Positions 33,147 through 46,330 of a stretch of 64,000 bases of DNA are shown one piece after another. Position 1 is the first letter of the stretch; every line of letters starts with the position of its first letter. A program made the position numbers and the translations under genes. The notes under the pieces were generated by a model. It searched no databases and was not told the DNA's origin. It saw only the letters and a list, made by a program, of their open reading frames with translations. Location: assembly GCF_052324685.1 (NCBI RefSeq), contig NW_027506913.1, positions 620,001 through 684,000 on the forward strand, in the 5' to 3' direction. The stretch is from Brachyhypopomus gauderio. Its lineage: Eukaryota > Chordata > Actinopteri > Gymnotiformes > Hypopomidae.

Positions 33147-33218
33147 TGACCCCGACGTGATTTGAACACGTAACCTTCTGATCTGGAGTAAGACGCGCTA
33201 CCGTTGCGCCACGAGGTC
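33147..33218 (-). tRNA. tRNA-Trp(CCA), unit 5, anticodon-stem mismatch
   Basis: Position 30 is U, facing C40. The rest is near-consensus. Confidence 0.86.
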
Positions 33219-34033
33219 CAACGCATAGAAGTCTAGCTAAAAAAATGGAACAAGGCAGTCAGATGTTTTAGTTCAATAGCTCTTCCAATATATTTTGATT
33301 TTTTTCATTCCCTCTTGTCTGCCTTAAAGTTTCACCAATTCAAGAGGAGAGTAATGGTGAGGGAAGAAAGTACCAAAGGGAGGGAATCTTCAGGCAGAAT
33401 CCCTGAGCTCTCTGCTTTCTTCTCAACCTGAGTAGTCTATGCATGATTCTGTGTTAGTATCTGTCGATTCGGCCCTTGAAAGGCAATACAGCTAAAGGTA
33501 ACGTTTCTTGTTTATCATGCACCTGAGATGTAACAAAACGGAGGACCTTTCAAGAAAGGCTCTTGAGCAGAGTTACTTCAGAAAGTGAAGTAACGAAAAG
33601 AAAAACATTCTCATGTTACAATAGATTGGTGAGTGTGAAGAATAGCATCAAGTTAAAGACCTGGCAAGATTGGAACGAAGATGAGAAGAAAGTAAATGTG
33701 TTTTAGTTTAGTTTCTTATTTTTCCATGAGTATTCAAGTGCTTAGTGACTACATGAAGTTTTGATTCTTCAGTTTGCGTTGAAGACAACCATTGATTGGA
33801 CCTTACAGACTGTCAGCGGAAGTCCATTCCACCACCTTGTGGACTGACAGAGAAGATTCTTGTTGCATGTCTTGTCGGCATCTTGAAGGGATGGTGGCAC
33901 GAATAAAGCAATAATAGAGGCTTAAAGGCAGCCAGGTGCTGTAGTGGCTTGATAAGTGCTTTTACGCATGTGAGAAGCGATCCAGTTATGGGAGACTGCA
34001 ATGGCCAAGATGCAAGGTAAAGAAAATATGTAG

Positions 34034-34105
34034 ACGTTGGTGGTATAGTGGTGAGCATAGCTGCCTTCCAAGCAGTTGACCCGGGTTCGATTCCCGGCCA
34101 ACGCA
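34034..34105 (+). tRNA. tRNA-Gly(TCC), unit 6
   Basis: Consensus except that the first base is A, unpaired with C72. Confidence 0.9.
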
Positions 34106-34457
34106 TCTCATTATACATGGATACCTGATGTTATTCACAAAACGTGGTACTTTGCCACTCACGTTTTTTGATGGCAACCAAAGCTCATGTTTTACAGATT
34201 GCTCCTGCTTTTTACCTTCAGAGATAACTCATGCAATACAGAACGATATAGGAGTCAACACCTTCAAAAACACTGTGCTTTAATATGTTCTGGTTACATT
34301 GACACCTTACTCACAGCTGCACAGATGACCGTGACTCTTACATCGTTTTTAAACGAAGTGATACAAAGCGTTGTTATTTCTCAAAATCAGAATGAGGCCA
34401 AAGTGACCTGCATGCTGAAGCTGCGGCCCCATTTTCATGTTGCTATAAAGAAGCTTT

Positions 34458-34529
34458 TGACCCCGACGTGATTTGAACACGTAACCTTCTGATCTGGAGT
34501 GAGACGCGCTACCGTTGCGCCACGAGGTC
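34458..34529 (-). tRNA. tRNA-Trp(CCA), unit 6, anticodon-stem mismatch
   Basis: Same C30-C40 mismatch as unit 4. Confidence 0.87.
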
Positions 34530-35344
34530 CAACGCATAGAAGTCTAGCTAAAAAAATGGAACAAGGCAGTCAGATGTTTTAGTTCAATAGCTCTTCCAAT
34601 ATATTTTGATTTTTTTCATTCCCTCTTGTCTGCCTTAAAGTTTCACCAATTCAAGAGGAGAGTAATGGTGAGGGAAGAAAGTACCAAAGGGAGGGAATCT
34701 TCAGGCAGAATCCCTGAGCTCTCTGCTTTCTTCTCAACCTGAGTAGTCTATGCATGATTCTGTGTTAGTATCTGTCGATTCGGCCCTTGAAAGGCAATAC
34801 AGCTAAAGGTAACGTTTCTTGTTTATCATGCACCTGAGATGTAACAAAACGGAGGACCTTTCAAGAAAGGCTCTTGAGCAGAGTTACTTCAGAAAGTGAA
34901 GTAACGAAAAGAAAAACATTCTCATGTTACAATAGATTGGTGAGTGTGAAGAATAGCATCAAGTTAAAGACCTGGCAAGATTGGAACGAAGATGAGAAGA
35001 AAGTAAATGTGTTTTAGTTTAGTTTCTTATTTTTCCATGAGTATTCAAGTGCTTAGTGACTACATGAAGTTTTGATTCTTCAGTTTGCGTTGAAGACAAC
35101 CATTGATTGGACCATACAGACTGTCAGCGGAAGTCCATTCCACCACCTTGTGGACTGACAGAGAAGATTCTTGTTGCATGTCTTGTCGGCATCTTGAAGG
35201 GATGGTGGCACGAATAAAGCAATAATAGAGGCTTAAAGGCAGCCAGGTGCTGTAGTGGCTTGATAAGTGCTTTTACGCATGTGAGAAGCGATCCAGTTAT
35301 GGGAGACTGCAATGGCCAAGATGCAAGGTAAAGAAAATATGTAG

Positions 35345-35416
35345 GTGTTGGTGGTATAGTGGTGAGCATAGCTGCCTTCCAAGCAGTTGACCCGGGTTCG
35401 ATTCCCGGCCAACGCA
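35345..35416 (+). tRNA. tRNA-Gly(TCC), unit 7
   Basis: Consensus except C2 to T, giving a U2-G71 wobble. C2-G71 is a known glycyl identity pair. Confidence 0.92.
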
Positions 35417-35768
35417 TCTCATTATACATGGATACCTGATGTTATTCACAAAACGTGGTACTTTGCCACTCACGTTTTTTGATGGCAACCAAAGCTCATG
35501 TTTTACAGATTGCTCCTGCTTTTTACCTTCAGAGATAACTCATGCAATACAGAACGATATAGGAGTCAACACCTTCAAAAACACTGTGCTTTAATATGTT
35601 CTGGTTACATTGACACCTTACTCACAGCTGCACAGATGACCGTGACTCTTACATCGTTTTTAAACGAAGTGATACAAAGCGTTGTTATTTCTCAAAATCA
35701 GAATGAGGCCAAAGTGACCTGCATGCTGAAGCTGCGGCCCCATTTTCATGTTGCTATAAAGAAGCTTT

Positions 35769-35840
35769 TGACCCCGACGTGATTTGAACACGTAACCTTC
35801 TGCTCTGGAGTGAGACACGCTACCGTTGCGCCACGAGGTC
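35769..35840 (-). tRNA. tRNA-Trp(CCA), unit 7, degenerate anticodon stem
   Basis: Two anticodon-stem pairs (30-40 and 31-39) are lost. Anticodon CCA remains. Confidence 0.78.
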
Positions 35841-36655
35841 CAACGCATAGAAGTCTAGCTAAAAAAATGGAACAAGGCAGTCAGATGTTTTAGTTCAATA
35901 GCTCTTCCAATATATTTTGATTTTTTTCATTCCCTCTTGTCTGCCTTAAAGTTTCACCAATTCAAGAGGAGAGTAATGGTGAGGGAAGAAAGTACCAAAG
36001 GGAGGGAATCTTCAGGCAGAATCCCTGAGCTCTCTGCTTTCTTCTCAACCTGAGTAGTCTATGCATGATTCTGTGTTAGTATCTGTCGATTCGGCCCTTG
36101 AAAGGCAATACAGCTAAAGGTAACGTTTCTTGTTTATCATGCACCTGAGATGTAACAAAACGGAGGACCTTTCAAGAAAGGCTCTTGAGCAGAGTTACTT
36201 CAGAAAGTGAAGTAACGAAAAGAAAAACATTCTCATGTTACAATAGATTGGTGAGTGTGAAGAATAGCATCAAGTTAAAGACCTGGCAAGATTGGAACGA
36301 AGATGAGAAGAAAGTAAATGTGTTTTAGTTTAGTTTCTTATTTTTCCATGAGTATTCAAGTGCTTAGTGACTACATGAAGTTTTGATTCTTCAGTTTGCG
36401 TTGAAGACAACCATTGATTGGACCTTACAGACTGTCAGCGGAAGTCCATTCCACCACCTTGTGGACTGACAGAGAAGATTCTTGTTGCATGTCTTGTCGG
36501 CATCTTGAAGGGATGGTGGCACGAATAAAGCAATAATAGAGGCTTAAAGGCAGCCAGGTGCTGTAGTGGCTTGATAAGTGCTTTTACGCATGTGAGAAGC
36601 GATCCAGTTATGGGAGACTGCAATGGCCAAGATGCAAGGTAAAGAAAATATGTAG

Positions 36656-36727
36656 GCGTTGGTGGTATAGTGGTGAGCATAGCTGCCTTCCAAGCAGTTG
36701 ACCCGGGTTCGATTCCCGTCCAACGCA
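36656..36727 (+). tRNA. tRNA-Gly(TCC), unit 8
   Basis: Consensus except G65 to T, which opens the T-stem base pair 49-65. Confidence 0.9.
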
Positions 36728-37079
36728 TCTCATTATACATGGATACCTGATGTTATTCACAAAACGTGGTACTTTGCCACTCACGTTTTTTGATGGCAAC
36801 CAAAGCTCATGTTTTACAGATTGCTCCTGCTTTTTACCTTCAGAGATAACTCATGCAATACAGAACGATATAGGAGTCAACACCTTCAAAAACACTGTGC
36901 TTTAATATGTTCTGGTTACATTGACACCTTACTCACAGCTGCACAGATGACCGTGACTCTTACATCGTTTTTAAACGAAGTGATACAAAGCGTTGTTATT
37001 TCTCAAAATCAGAATGAGGCCAAAGTGACCTGCATGCTGAAGCTGCGGCCCCATTTTCATGTTGCTATAAAGAAGCTTT

Positions 37080-37151
37080 TGACCCCGACATGATTTGAAC
37101 ACGTAACCTTCTGACCTGGAGTCAGACGCGCTACCGTTGCGCAACGAGGTC
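37080..37151 (-). tRNA. tRNA-Trp(CCA), unit 8
   Basis: Loop CTCCAGG (A38 to G), G9 to T, and one T-stem wobble. All stems still pair. Confidence 0.9.
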
Positions 37152-37966
37152 CAACGCGTAGAAGTCTAGCTAAAAAAATGGAACAAGGCAGTCAGATGTT
37201 TTAGTTCAATAGCTCTTCCAATATATTTTGATTTTTTTCATTCCCTCTTGTCTGCCTTAAAGTTTCACCAATTCAAGAGGAGAGTAATGGTGAGGGAAGA
37301 AAGTACCAAAGGGAGGGAATCTTCAGGCAGAATCCCTGAGCTCTCTGCTTTCTTCTCAACCTGAGTAGTCTATGCATGATTCTGTGTTAGTATCTGTCGA
37401 TTCGGCCCTTGAAAGGCAATACAGCTAAAGGTAACGTTTCTTGTTTATCATGCACCTGAGATGTAACAAAACGGAGGACCTTTCAAGAAAGGCTCTTGAG
37501 CAGAGTTACTTCAGAAAGTGAAGTAACGAAAAGAAAAACATTCTCATGTTACAATAGATTGGTGAGTGTGAAGAATAGCATCAAGTTAAAGACCTGGCAA
37601 GATTGGAACGAAGATGAGAAGAAAGTAAATGTGTTTTAGTTTAGTTTCTTATTTTTCCATGAGTATTCAAGTGCTTAGTGACTACATGAAGTTTTGATTC
37701 TTCAGTTTGCGTTGAAGACAACCATTGATTGGACCTTACAGACTGTCAGCGGAAGTCCATTCCACCACCTTGTGGACTGACAGAGAAGATTCTTGTTGCA
37801 TGTCTTGTCGGCATCTTGAAGGGATGGTGGCACGAATAAAGCAATAATAGAGGCTTAAAGGCAGCCAGGTGCTGTAGTGGCTTGATAAGTGCTTTTACGC
37901 ATGTGAGAAGCGATCCAGTTATGGGAGACTGCAATGGCCAAGATGCAAGGTAAAGAAAATATGTAG

Positions 37967-38038
37967 GCGTTGGTGGTATAGTGGTGAGCATAGCTGCCTT
38001 TCAAGCAATTGACCCGGGTTCGATTCCCGGCCAACGCA
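37967..38038 (+). tRNA. tRNA-Gly body with TTC (Glu) anticodon, unit 9
   Basis: Same sequence as unit 3: TTC anticodon, A42, intact B-box. Confidence 0.88.
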
Positions 38039-38390
38039 TCTCATTATACATGGATACCTGATGTTATTCACAAAACGTGGTACTTTGCCACTCACGTTTA
38101 TTGATGGCAACCAAAGCTCATGTTTTACAGATTGCTCCTGCTTTTTACCTTCAGAGATAACTCATGCAATACAGAACGATATAGGAGTCAAGACCTTCAA
38201 AAACACTGTGCTTTAATATGTTCTGGTTACATTGACACCTTACTCACAGCTGCACAGATGACCGTGACTCTTACATCGTTTTTAAACGAAGTGATACAAA
38301 GCGTTGTTATTTCTCAAAATCAGAATGAGGCCAAAGAGACCTGCATGCTGAAGCTGCGGCCCCATTTTCATGTTGCTATAAAGAAGCTTT

Positions 38391-38462
38391 TGACCCCGAC
38401 GTGATTTGAACACGTAACCTTCTGATCTGGAGTCAGACACGCTACCGTTGCGCCACGAGGTC
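38391..38462 (-). tRNA. tRNA-Trp(CCA), unit 9, intact
   Basis: Same as unit 3; all stems pair. Confidence 0.95.
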
Positions 38463-39277
38463 CAACGCATAGAAGTCTAGCTAAAAAAATGGAACAAGGC
38501 AGTCAGATGTTTTAGTTCAATAGCTCTTCCAATATATTTTGATTTTTTTCATTCCCTCTTGTCTGCCTTAAAGTTTCACCAATTCAAGAGGAGAGTAATG
38601 GTGAGGGAAGAAAGTACCAAAGGGAGGGAATCTTCAGGCAGAATCCCTGAGCTCTCTGCTTTCTTCTCAACCTGAGTAGTCTATGCATGATTCTGTGTTA
38701 GTATCTGTCGATTCGGCCCTTGAAAGGCAATACAGCTAAAGGTAACGTTTCTTGTTTATCATGCACCTGAGATGTAACAAAACGGAGGACCTTTCAAGAA
38801 AGGCTCTTGAGCAGAGTTACTTCAGAAAGTGAAGTAACGAAAAGAAAAACATTCTCATGTTACAATAGATTGGTGAGTGTGAAGAATAGCATCAAGTTAA
38901 AGACCTGGCAAGATTGGAACGAAGATGAGAAGAAAGTAAATGTGTTTTAGTTTAGTTTCTTATTTTTCCATGAGTATTCAAGTGCTTAGTGACTACATGA
39001 AGTTTTGATTCTTCAGTTTGCGTTGAAGACAACCATTGATTGGACCTTACGGACTGTCAGCGGAAGTCCATTCCACCACCTTGTGGACTGACAGAGAAGA
39101 TTCTTGTTGCATGTCTTGTCGGCATCTTGAAGGGATGGTGGCACGAATAAAGCAATAATAGAGGCTTAAAGGCAGCCAGGTGCTGTAGTGGCTTGATAAG
39201 TGCTTTTACGCATGTGAGAAGCGATCCAGTTATGGGAGACTGCAATGGCCAAGATGCAAGGTAAAGAAAATATGTAG

Positions 39278-39349
39278 GCGTTGGTGGTATAGTGGTGAGC
39301 ATAGCTGCCTTCCAAGCAGTTGACCCGGGTTCGATTCCCGTCCAACGCA
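39278..39349 (+). tRNA. tRNA-Gly(TCC), unit 10
   Basis: Consensus except G65 to T, as in unit 8. Confidence 0.9.
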
Positions 39350-39701
39350 TCTCATTATACATGGATACCTGATGTTATTCACAAAACGTGGTACTTTGCC
39401 ACTCACGTTTTTTGATGGCAACCAAAGCTCATGTTTTACAGATTGCTCCTGCTTTTTACCTTCAGAGATAACTCATGCAATACAGAACGATATAGGAGTC
39501 AACACCTTCAAAAACACTGTGCTTTAATATGTTCTGGTTACATTGACACCTTACTCACAGCTGCACAGATGACCGTGACTCTTACATCGTTTTTAAACGA
39601 AGTGATACAAAGCGTTGTTATTTCTCAAAATCAGAATGAGGCCAAAGTGACCTGCATGCTGAAGCTGCGGCCCCATTTTCATGTTGCTATAAAGAAGCTT
39701 T

Positions 39702-39773
39702 TGACCCCGACATGATTTGAACACGTAACCTTCTGACCTGGAGTCAGACGCGCTACCGTTGCGCAACGAGGTC
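39702..39773 (-). tRNA. tRNA-Trp(CCA), unit 10
   Basis: Same variant as unit 8 (A38 to G, G9 to T). Confidence 0.9.
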
Positions 39774-40588
39774 CAACACGTAGAAGTCTAGCTAAAAAAA
39801 TGGAACAAGGCAGTCAGATGTTTTAGTTCAATAGCTCTTCCAATATATTTTGATTTTTTTCATTCCCTCTTGTCTGCCTTAAAGTTTCACCAATTCAAGA
39901 GGAGAGTAATGGTGAGGGAAGAAAGTACCAAAGGGAGGGAATCTTCAGGCAGAATCCCTGAGCTCTCTGCTTTCTTCTCAACCTGAGTAGTCTATGCATG
40001 ATTCTGTGTTAGTATCTGTCGATTCGGCCCTTGAAAGGCAATACAGCTAAAGGTAACGTTTCTTGTTTATCATGCACCTGAGATGTAACAAAACGGAGGA
40101 CCTTTCAAGAAAGGCTCTTGAGCAGAGTTACTTCAGAAAGTGAAGTAACGAAAAGAAAAACATTCTCATGTTACAATAGATTGGTGAGTGTGAAGAATAG
40201 CATCAAGTTAAAGACCTGGCAAGATTGGAACGAAGATGAGAAGAAAGTAAATGTGTTTTAGTTTAGTTTCTTATTTTTCCATGAGTATTCAAGTGCTTAG
40301 TGACTACATGAAGTTTTGATTCTTCAGTTTGCGTTGAAGACAACCATTGATTGGACCTTACGGACTGTCAGCGGAAGTCCATTCCACCACCTTGTGGACT
40401 GACAGAGAAGATTCTTGTTGCATGTCTTGTCGGCATCTTGAAGGGATGGTGGCACGAATAAAGCAATAATAGAGGCTTAAAGGCAGCCAGGTGCTGTAGT
40501 GGCTTGATAAGTGCTTTTACGCATGTGAGAAGCGATCCAGTTATGGGAGACTGCAATGGCCAAGATGCAAGGTAAAGAAAATATGTAG

Positions 40589-40660
40589 GCGTTGGTGGTA
40601 TAGTGGTGAGCATAGCTGCCTTCCAAGCAGTTGACCCGGGTTTGATTCCCGGCCAACGCA
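40589..40660 (+). tRNA. tRNA-Gly(TCC), unit 11
   Basis: Consensus except T-loop C56 to T, which weakens the B-box. Confidence 0.9.
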
Positions 40661-41012
40661 TCTCATTATACATGGATACCTGATGTTATTCACAAAACGT
40701 GGTACTTTGCCACTCACGTTTTTTGATGGCAACCAAAGCTCATGTTTTACAGATTGCTCCTGCTTTTTACCTTCAGAGATAACTCATGCAATACAGAACG
40801 ATATAGGAGGCAACACCTTCAAAAACACTGTGCTTTAATATGTTCTGGTTACATTGACACCTTACTCACAGCTGCACAGATGACCGTGACTCTTACATCG
40901 TTTTTAAACGAAGTGATACAAAGCGTTGTTATTTCTCAAAATCAGAATGAGGCCAAAGTGACCTGCATGCTGAAGCTGCGGCCCCATTTTCATGTTGCTA
41001 TAAAGAAGCTTT

Positions 41013-41084
41013 TGACCCCGACATGATTTGAACACGTAACCTTCTGACCTGGAGTCAGACGCGCTACCGTTGCGCAACGAGGTC
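41013..41084 (-). tRNA. tRNA-Trp(CCA), unit 11
   Basis: Same variant as unit 8. Confidence 0.9.
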
Positions 41085-41900
41085 CAACGCATAGAAGTCT
41101 AGCTAAAAAAATGGAACAAGGCAGTCAGATGTTTTAGTTCAATAGCTCTTCCAATATATTTTGATTTTTTTCATTCCCTCTTGTCTGCCTTAAAGTTTCA
41201 CCAATTCAAGAGGAGAGTAATGGTGAGGGAAGAAAGTACCAAAGGGAGGGAATCTTCAGGCAGAATCCCTGAGCTCTCTGCTTTCTTCTCAACCTGAGTA
41301 GTCTATGCATGATTCTGTGTTAGTATCTGTCGATTCGGCCCTTGAAAGGCAATACAGCTAAAGGTAACGTTTCTTGTTTATCATGCACCTGAGATGTAAC
41401 AAAACGGAGGACCTTTCAAGAAAGGCTCTTGAGCAGAGTTACTTCAGAAAGTGAAGTAACGAAAAGAAAAACATTCTCATGTTACAATAGATTGGTGAGT
41501 GTGAAGAATAGCATCAAGTTAAAGACCTGGCAAGATTGGAACGAAGATGAGAAGAAAGTAAATGTGTTTTAGTTTAGTTTCTTATTTTTCCATGAGTATT
41601 CAAGTGCTTAGTGACTACATGAAGTTTTGATTCTTCAGTTTGCGTTGAAGACAACCATTGATTGGACCTTACGGACTGTCAGCGGAAGTCCATTCCACCA
41701 CCTTGTGGACTGACAGAGAAGATTCTTGTTGCATGTCTTGTCGGCATCTTGAAGGGATGGTGGCACGAATAAAGCAATAATAGAGGCTTAAAGGCAGCCA
41801 GGTGCTGTAGTGGCTTGATAAGTGCTTTTACGCATGTGAGAAGCGATCCAGTTATGGGAGACTGCAATGGCCAATATGCAAGGTAAAGAGAAATATGTAG

Positions 41901-41972
41901 GTGTTGGTGGTATAGTGGTGAGCATAGCTGCCTTCCAAGCAGTTGACCCGGGTTCGATTCCCGGCCAACGCA
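41901..41972 (+). tRNA. tRNA-Gly(TCC), unit 12
   Basis: Consensus except C2 to T, as in unit 7. Confidence 0.92.
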
Positions 41973-42324
41973 TCTCATTATACATGGATACCTGATGTTA
42001 TTCACAAAACGTGGTACTTTGCCACTCACGTTTTTTGATGGCAACCAAAGCTCATGTTTTACAGATTGCTCCTGCTTTTTACCTTCAGAGATAACTCATG
42101 CAATACAGAACGATATAGGAGTCAACACCTTCAAAAACACTGTGCTTTAATATGTTCTGGTTACATTGACACCTTACTCACAGCTGCACAGATGACCGTG
42201 ACTCTTACATCGTTTTTAAACGAAGTGATACAAAGCGTTGTTATTTCTCAAAATCAGAATGAGGCCAAAGTGACCTGCATGCTGAAGCTGCGGCCCCATT
42301 TTCATGTTGCTATAAAGAAGCTTT

Positions 42325-42396
42325 TGACCCCGACGTGATTTGAACACGTAACCTTCTGATCTGGAGTGAGACGCGCTACCGTTGCGCCACGAGGTC
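42325..42396 (-). tRNA. tRNA-Trp(CCA), unit 12, anticodon-stem mismatch
   Basis: C30-C40 mismatch as in unit 4. Confidence 0.87.
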
Positions 42397-43211
42397 CAAC
42401 GCATAGAAGTCTAGCTAAAAAAATGGAACAAGGCAGTCAGATGTTTTAGTTCAATAGCTCTTCCAATATATTTTGATTTTTTTCATTCCCTCTTGTCTGC
42501 CTTAAAGTTTCACCAATTCAAGAGGAGAGTAATGGTGAGGGAAGAAAGTACCAAAGGGAGGGAATCTTCAGGCAGAATCCCTGAGCTCTCTGCTTTCTTC
42601 TCAACCTGAGTAGTCTATGCATGATTCTGTGTTAGTATCTGTCGATTCGGCCCTTGAAAGGCAATACAGCTAAAGGTAACGTTTCTTGTTTATCATGCAC
42701 CTGAGATGTAACAAAACGGAGGACCTTTCAAGAAAGGCTCTTGAGCAGAGTTACTTCAGAAAGTGAAGTAACGAAAAGAAAAACATTCTCATGTTACAAT
42801 AGATTGGTGAGTGTGAAGAATAGCATCAAGTTAAAGACCTGGCAAGATTGGAACGAAGATGAGAAGAAAGTAAATGTGTTTTAGTTTAGTTTCTTATTTT
42901 TCCATGAGTATTCAAGTGCTTAGTGACTACATGAAGTTTTGATTCTTCAGTTTGCGTTGAAGACAACCATTGATTGGACCTTACAGACTGTCAGCGGAAG
43001 TCCATTCCACCACCTTGTGGACTGACAGAGAAGATTCTTGTTGCATGTCTTGTCGGCATCTTGAAGGGATGGTGGCACGAATAAAGCAATAATAGAGGCT
43101 TAAAGGCAGCCAGGTGCTGTAGTGGCTTGATAAGTGCTTTTACGCATGTGAGAAGCGATCCAGTTATGAGAGACTGCAATGGCCAAGATGCAAGGTAAAG
43201 AAAATATGTAG

Positions 43212-43283
43212 GCGTTGGTGGTATAGTGGTGAGCATAGCTGCCTTCCAAGCAGTTGACCCGGGTTCGATTCCCGGCCAACGCA
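43212..43283 (+). tRNA. tRNA-Gly(TCC), unit 13, consensus
   Basis: Identical to unit 4 and to the vertebrate consensus. Confidence 0.97.
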
Positions 43284-43635
43284 TCTCATTATACATGGAT
43301 ACCTGATGTTATTCACAAAACGTGGTACTTTGCCACTCACGTTTTTTGATGGCAACCAAAGCTCATGTTTTACAGATTGCTCCTGCTTTTTACCTTCAGA
43401 GATAACTCATGCAATACAGAACGATATAGGAGTCAACACCTTCAAAAACACTGTGCTTTAATATGTTCTGGTTACATTGACACCTTACTCACAGCTGCAC
43501 AGATGACCGTGACTCTTACATCGTTTTTAAACGAAGTGATACAAAGCGTTGTTATTTCTCAAAATCAGAATGAGGCCAAAGTGACCTGCATGCTGAAGCT
43601 GCGGCCCCATTTTCATGTTGCTATAAAGAAGCTTT

Positions 43636-43707
43636 TGACCCCGACGTGATTTGAACACGTAACCTTCTGATCTGGAGTGAGACACGCTACCGTTGCGCCA
43701 CGAGGTC
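43636..43707 (-). tRNA. tRNA-Trp(CCA), unit 13, anticodon-stem mismatch
   Basis: C30-C40 mismatch plus the harmless D-stem G-U pair seen in unit 3. Confidence 0.87.
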
Positions 43708-44522
43708 CAACGCATAGAAGTCTAGCTAAAAAAATGGAACAAGGCAGTCAGATGTTTTAGTTCAATAGCTCTTCCAATATATTTTGATTTTTTTCATTCC
43801 CTCTTGTCTGCCTTAAAGTTTCACCAATTCAAGAGGAGAGTAATGGTGAGGGAAGAAAGTACCAAAGGGAGGGAATCTTCAGGCAGAATCCCTGAGCTCT
43901 CTGCTTTCTTCTCAACCTGAGTAGTCTATGCATGATTCTGTGTTAGTATCTGTCGATTCGGCCCTTGAAAGGCAATACAGCTAAAGGTAACGTTTCTTGT
44001 TTATCATGCACCTGAGATGTAACAAAACGGAGGACCTTTCAAGAAAGGCTCTTGAGCAGAGTTACTTCAGAAAGTGAAGTAACGAAAAGAAAAACATTCT
44101 CATGTTACAATAGATTGGTGAGTGTGAAGAATAGCATCAAGTTAAAGACCTGGCAAGATTGGAACGAAGATGAGAAGAAAGTAAATGTGTTTTAGTTTAG
44201 TTTCTTATTTTTCCATGAGTATTCAAGTGCTTAGTGACTACATGAAGTTTTGATTCTTCAGTTTGCGTTGAAGACAACCATTGATTGGACCTTACAGACT
44301 GTCAGCGGAAGTCCATTCCACCACCTTGTGGACTGACAGAGAAGATTCTTGTTGCATGTCTTGTCGGCATCTTGAAGGGATGGTGGCACGAATAAAGCAA
44401 TAATAGAGGCTTAAAGGCAGCCAGGTGCTGTAGTGGCTTGATAAGTGCTTTTACGCATGTGAGAAGCGATCCAGTTATGGGAGACTGCAATGGCCAAGAT
44501 GCAAGGTAAAGAAAATATGTAG

Positions 44523-44594
44523 GCGTTGGTGGTATAGTGGTGAGCATAGCTGCCTTCCAAGCAGTTGACCCGGGTTCGATTCCCGTCCAACGCA
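44523..44594 (+). tRNA. tRNA-Gly(TCC), unit 14
   Basis: Consensus except G65 to T. Confidence 0.9.
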
Positions 44595-44946
44595 TCTCAT
44601 TATACATGGATACCTGATGTTATTCACAAAACGTGGTACTTTGCCACTCACGTTTTTTGATGGCAACCAAAGCTCATGTTTTACAGATTGCTCCTGCTTT
44701 TTACCTTCAGAGATAACTCATGCAATACAGAACGATATAGGAGTCAACACCTTCAAAAACACTGTGCTTTAATATGTTCTGGTTACATTGACACCTTACT
44801 CACAGCTGCACAGATGACCGTGACTCTTACATCGTTTTTAAACGAAGTGATACAAAGCGTTGTTATTTCTCAAAATCAGAATGAGGCCAAAGTGACCTGC
44901 ATGCTGAAGCTGCGGCCCCATTTTCATGTTGCTATAAAGAAGCTTT

Positions 44947-45018
44947 TGACCCCGACATGATTTGAACACGTAACCTTCTGACCTGGAGTCAGACACGCTA
45001 CCGTTGCGCAACGAGGTC
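44947..45018 (-). tRNA. tRNA-Trp(CCA), unit 14
   Basis: As unit 8, with an added D-stem wobble. Confidence 0.9.
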
Positions 45019-45834
45019 CAACGCGTAGAAGTCTAGCTAAAAAAATGGAACAAGGCAGTCAGATGTTTTAGTTCAATAGCTCTTCCAATATATTTTGATT
45101 TTTTTCATTCCCTCTTGTCTGCCTTAAAGTTTCACCAATTCAAGAGGAGAGTAATGGTGAGGGAAGAAAGTACCAAAGGGAGGGAATCTTCAGGCAGAAT
45201 CCCTGAGCTCTCTGCTTTCTTCTCAACCTGAGTAGTCTATGCATGATTCTGTGTTAGTATCTGTCGATTCGGCCCTTGAAAGGCAATACAGCTAAAGGTA
45301 ACGTTTCTTGTTTATCATGCACCTGAGATGTAACAAAACGGAGGACCTTTCAAGAAAGGCTCTTGAGCAGAGTTACTTCAGAAAGTGAAGTAACGAAAAG
45401 AAAAACATTCTCATGTTACAATAGATTGGTGAGTGTGAAGAATAGCATCAAGTTAAAGACCTGGCAAGATTGGAACGAAGATGAGAAGAAAGTAAATGTG
45501 TTTTAGTTTAGTTTCTTATTTTTCCATGAGTATTCAAGTGCTTAGTGACTACATGAAGTTTTGATTCTTCAGTTTGCGTTGAAGACAACCATTGATTGGA
45601 CCTTACGGACTGTCAGCGGAAGTCCATTCCACCACCTTGTGGACTGACAGAGAAGATTCTTGTTGCATGTCTTGTCGGCATCTTGAAGGGATGGTGGCAC
45701 GAATAAAGCAATAACAGAGGCTTAAAGGCAGCCAGGTGCTGTAGTGGCTTGATAAGTGCTTTTATGCATGTGAGAAGCGATCCAGTTATGGGAGACTGCA
45801 ATGGCCAAGATGCAAGGTAAAGAGACATATGTAG

Positions 45835-45906
45835 GCGTTAGTGGTATAGTGGTGAGCATAGCTGCCTTCCAAGCAGTTGACCCGGGTTGGATTCCTGGCC
45901 AACGCA
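45835..45906 (+). tRNA. tRNA-Gly(TCC), unit 15, B-box damaged
   Basis: G6 to A opens an acceptor pair, and C56 to G gives B-box GGTTGGATTCC. Probably poorly transcribed. Confidence 0.75.
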
Positions 45907-46258
45907 TCTCATTATCCATGGATACCTGATGTTATTCACAAAACGTGGTACTTTGCCACTCACGTTTATTGATGGCAACCAAAGCTCATGTTTTACAGAT
46001 TGCTCCTGCTTTTTACCTTCAGAGATAACTCATGCAATACAGAACGATATAGGAGTCAACACCTTCAAAAACACTGTGCTTTAATATGTTCTGGTTACAT
46101 TGACACCTTACTCACAGCTGCACAGATGACCGTGACTCTTACATCGTTTTTAAATGAAGTGATACAAAGCGTTGTTATTTCTCAAAATCAGAATGAGGCC
46201 AAAGAGACCTGCATGCTGAAGCTGCGGCCCCATTTTCATGTTGCTATAAAGAAGCTTT

Positions 46259-46330
46259 TGACCCCGACGTGATTTGAACACGTAACCTTCTGATCTGGAG
46301 TCAGACACGCTACCGTTGCGCCACGAGGTC
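46259..46330 (-). tRNA. tRNA-Trp(CCA), unit 15, intact
   Basis: Same sequence as unit 3. Confidence 0.95.
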
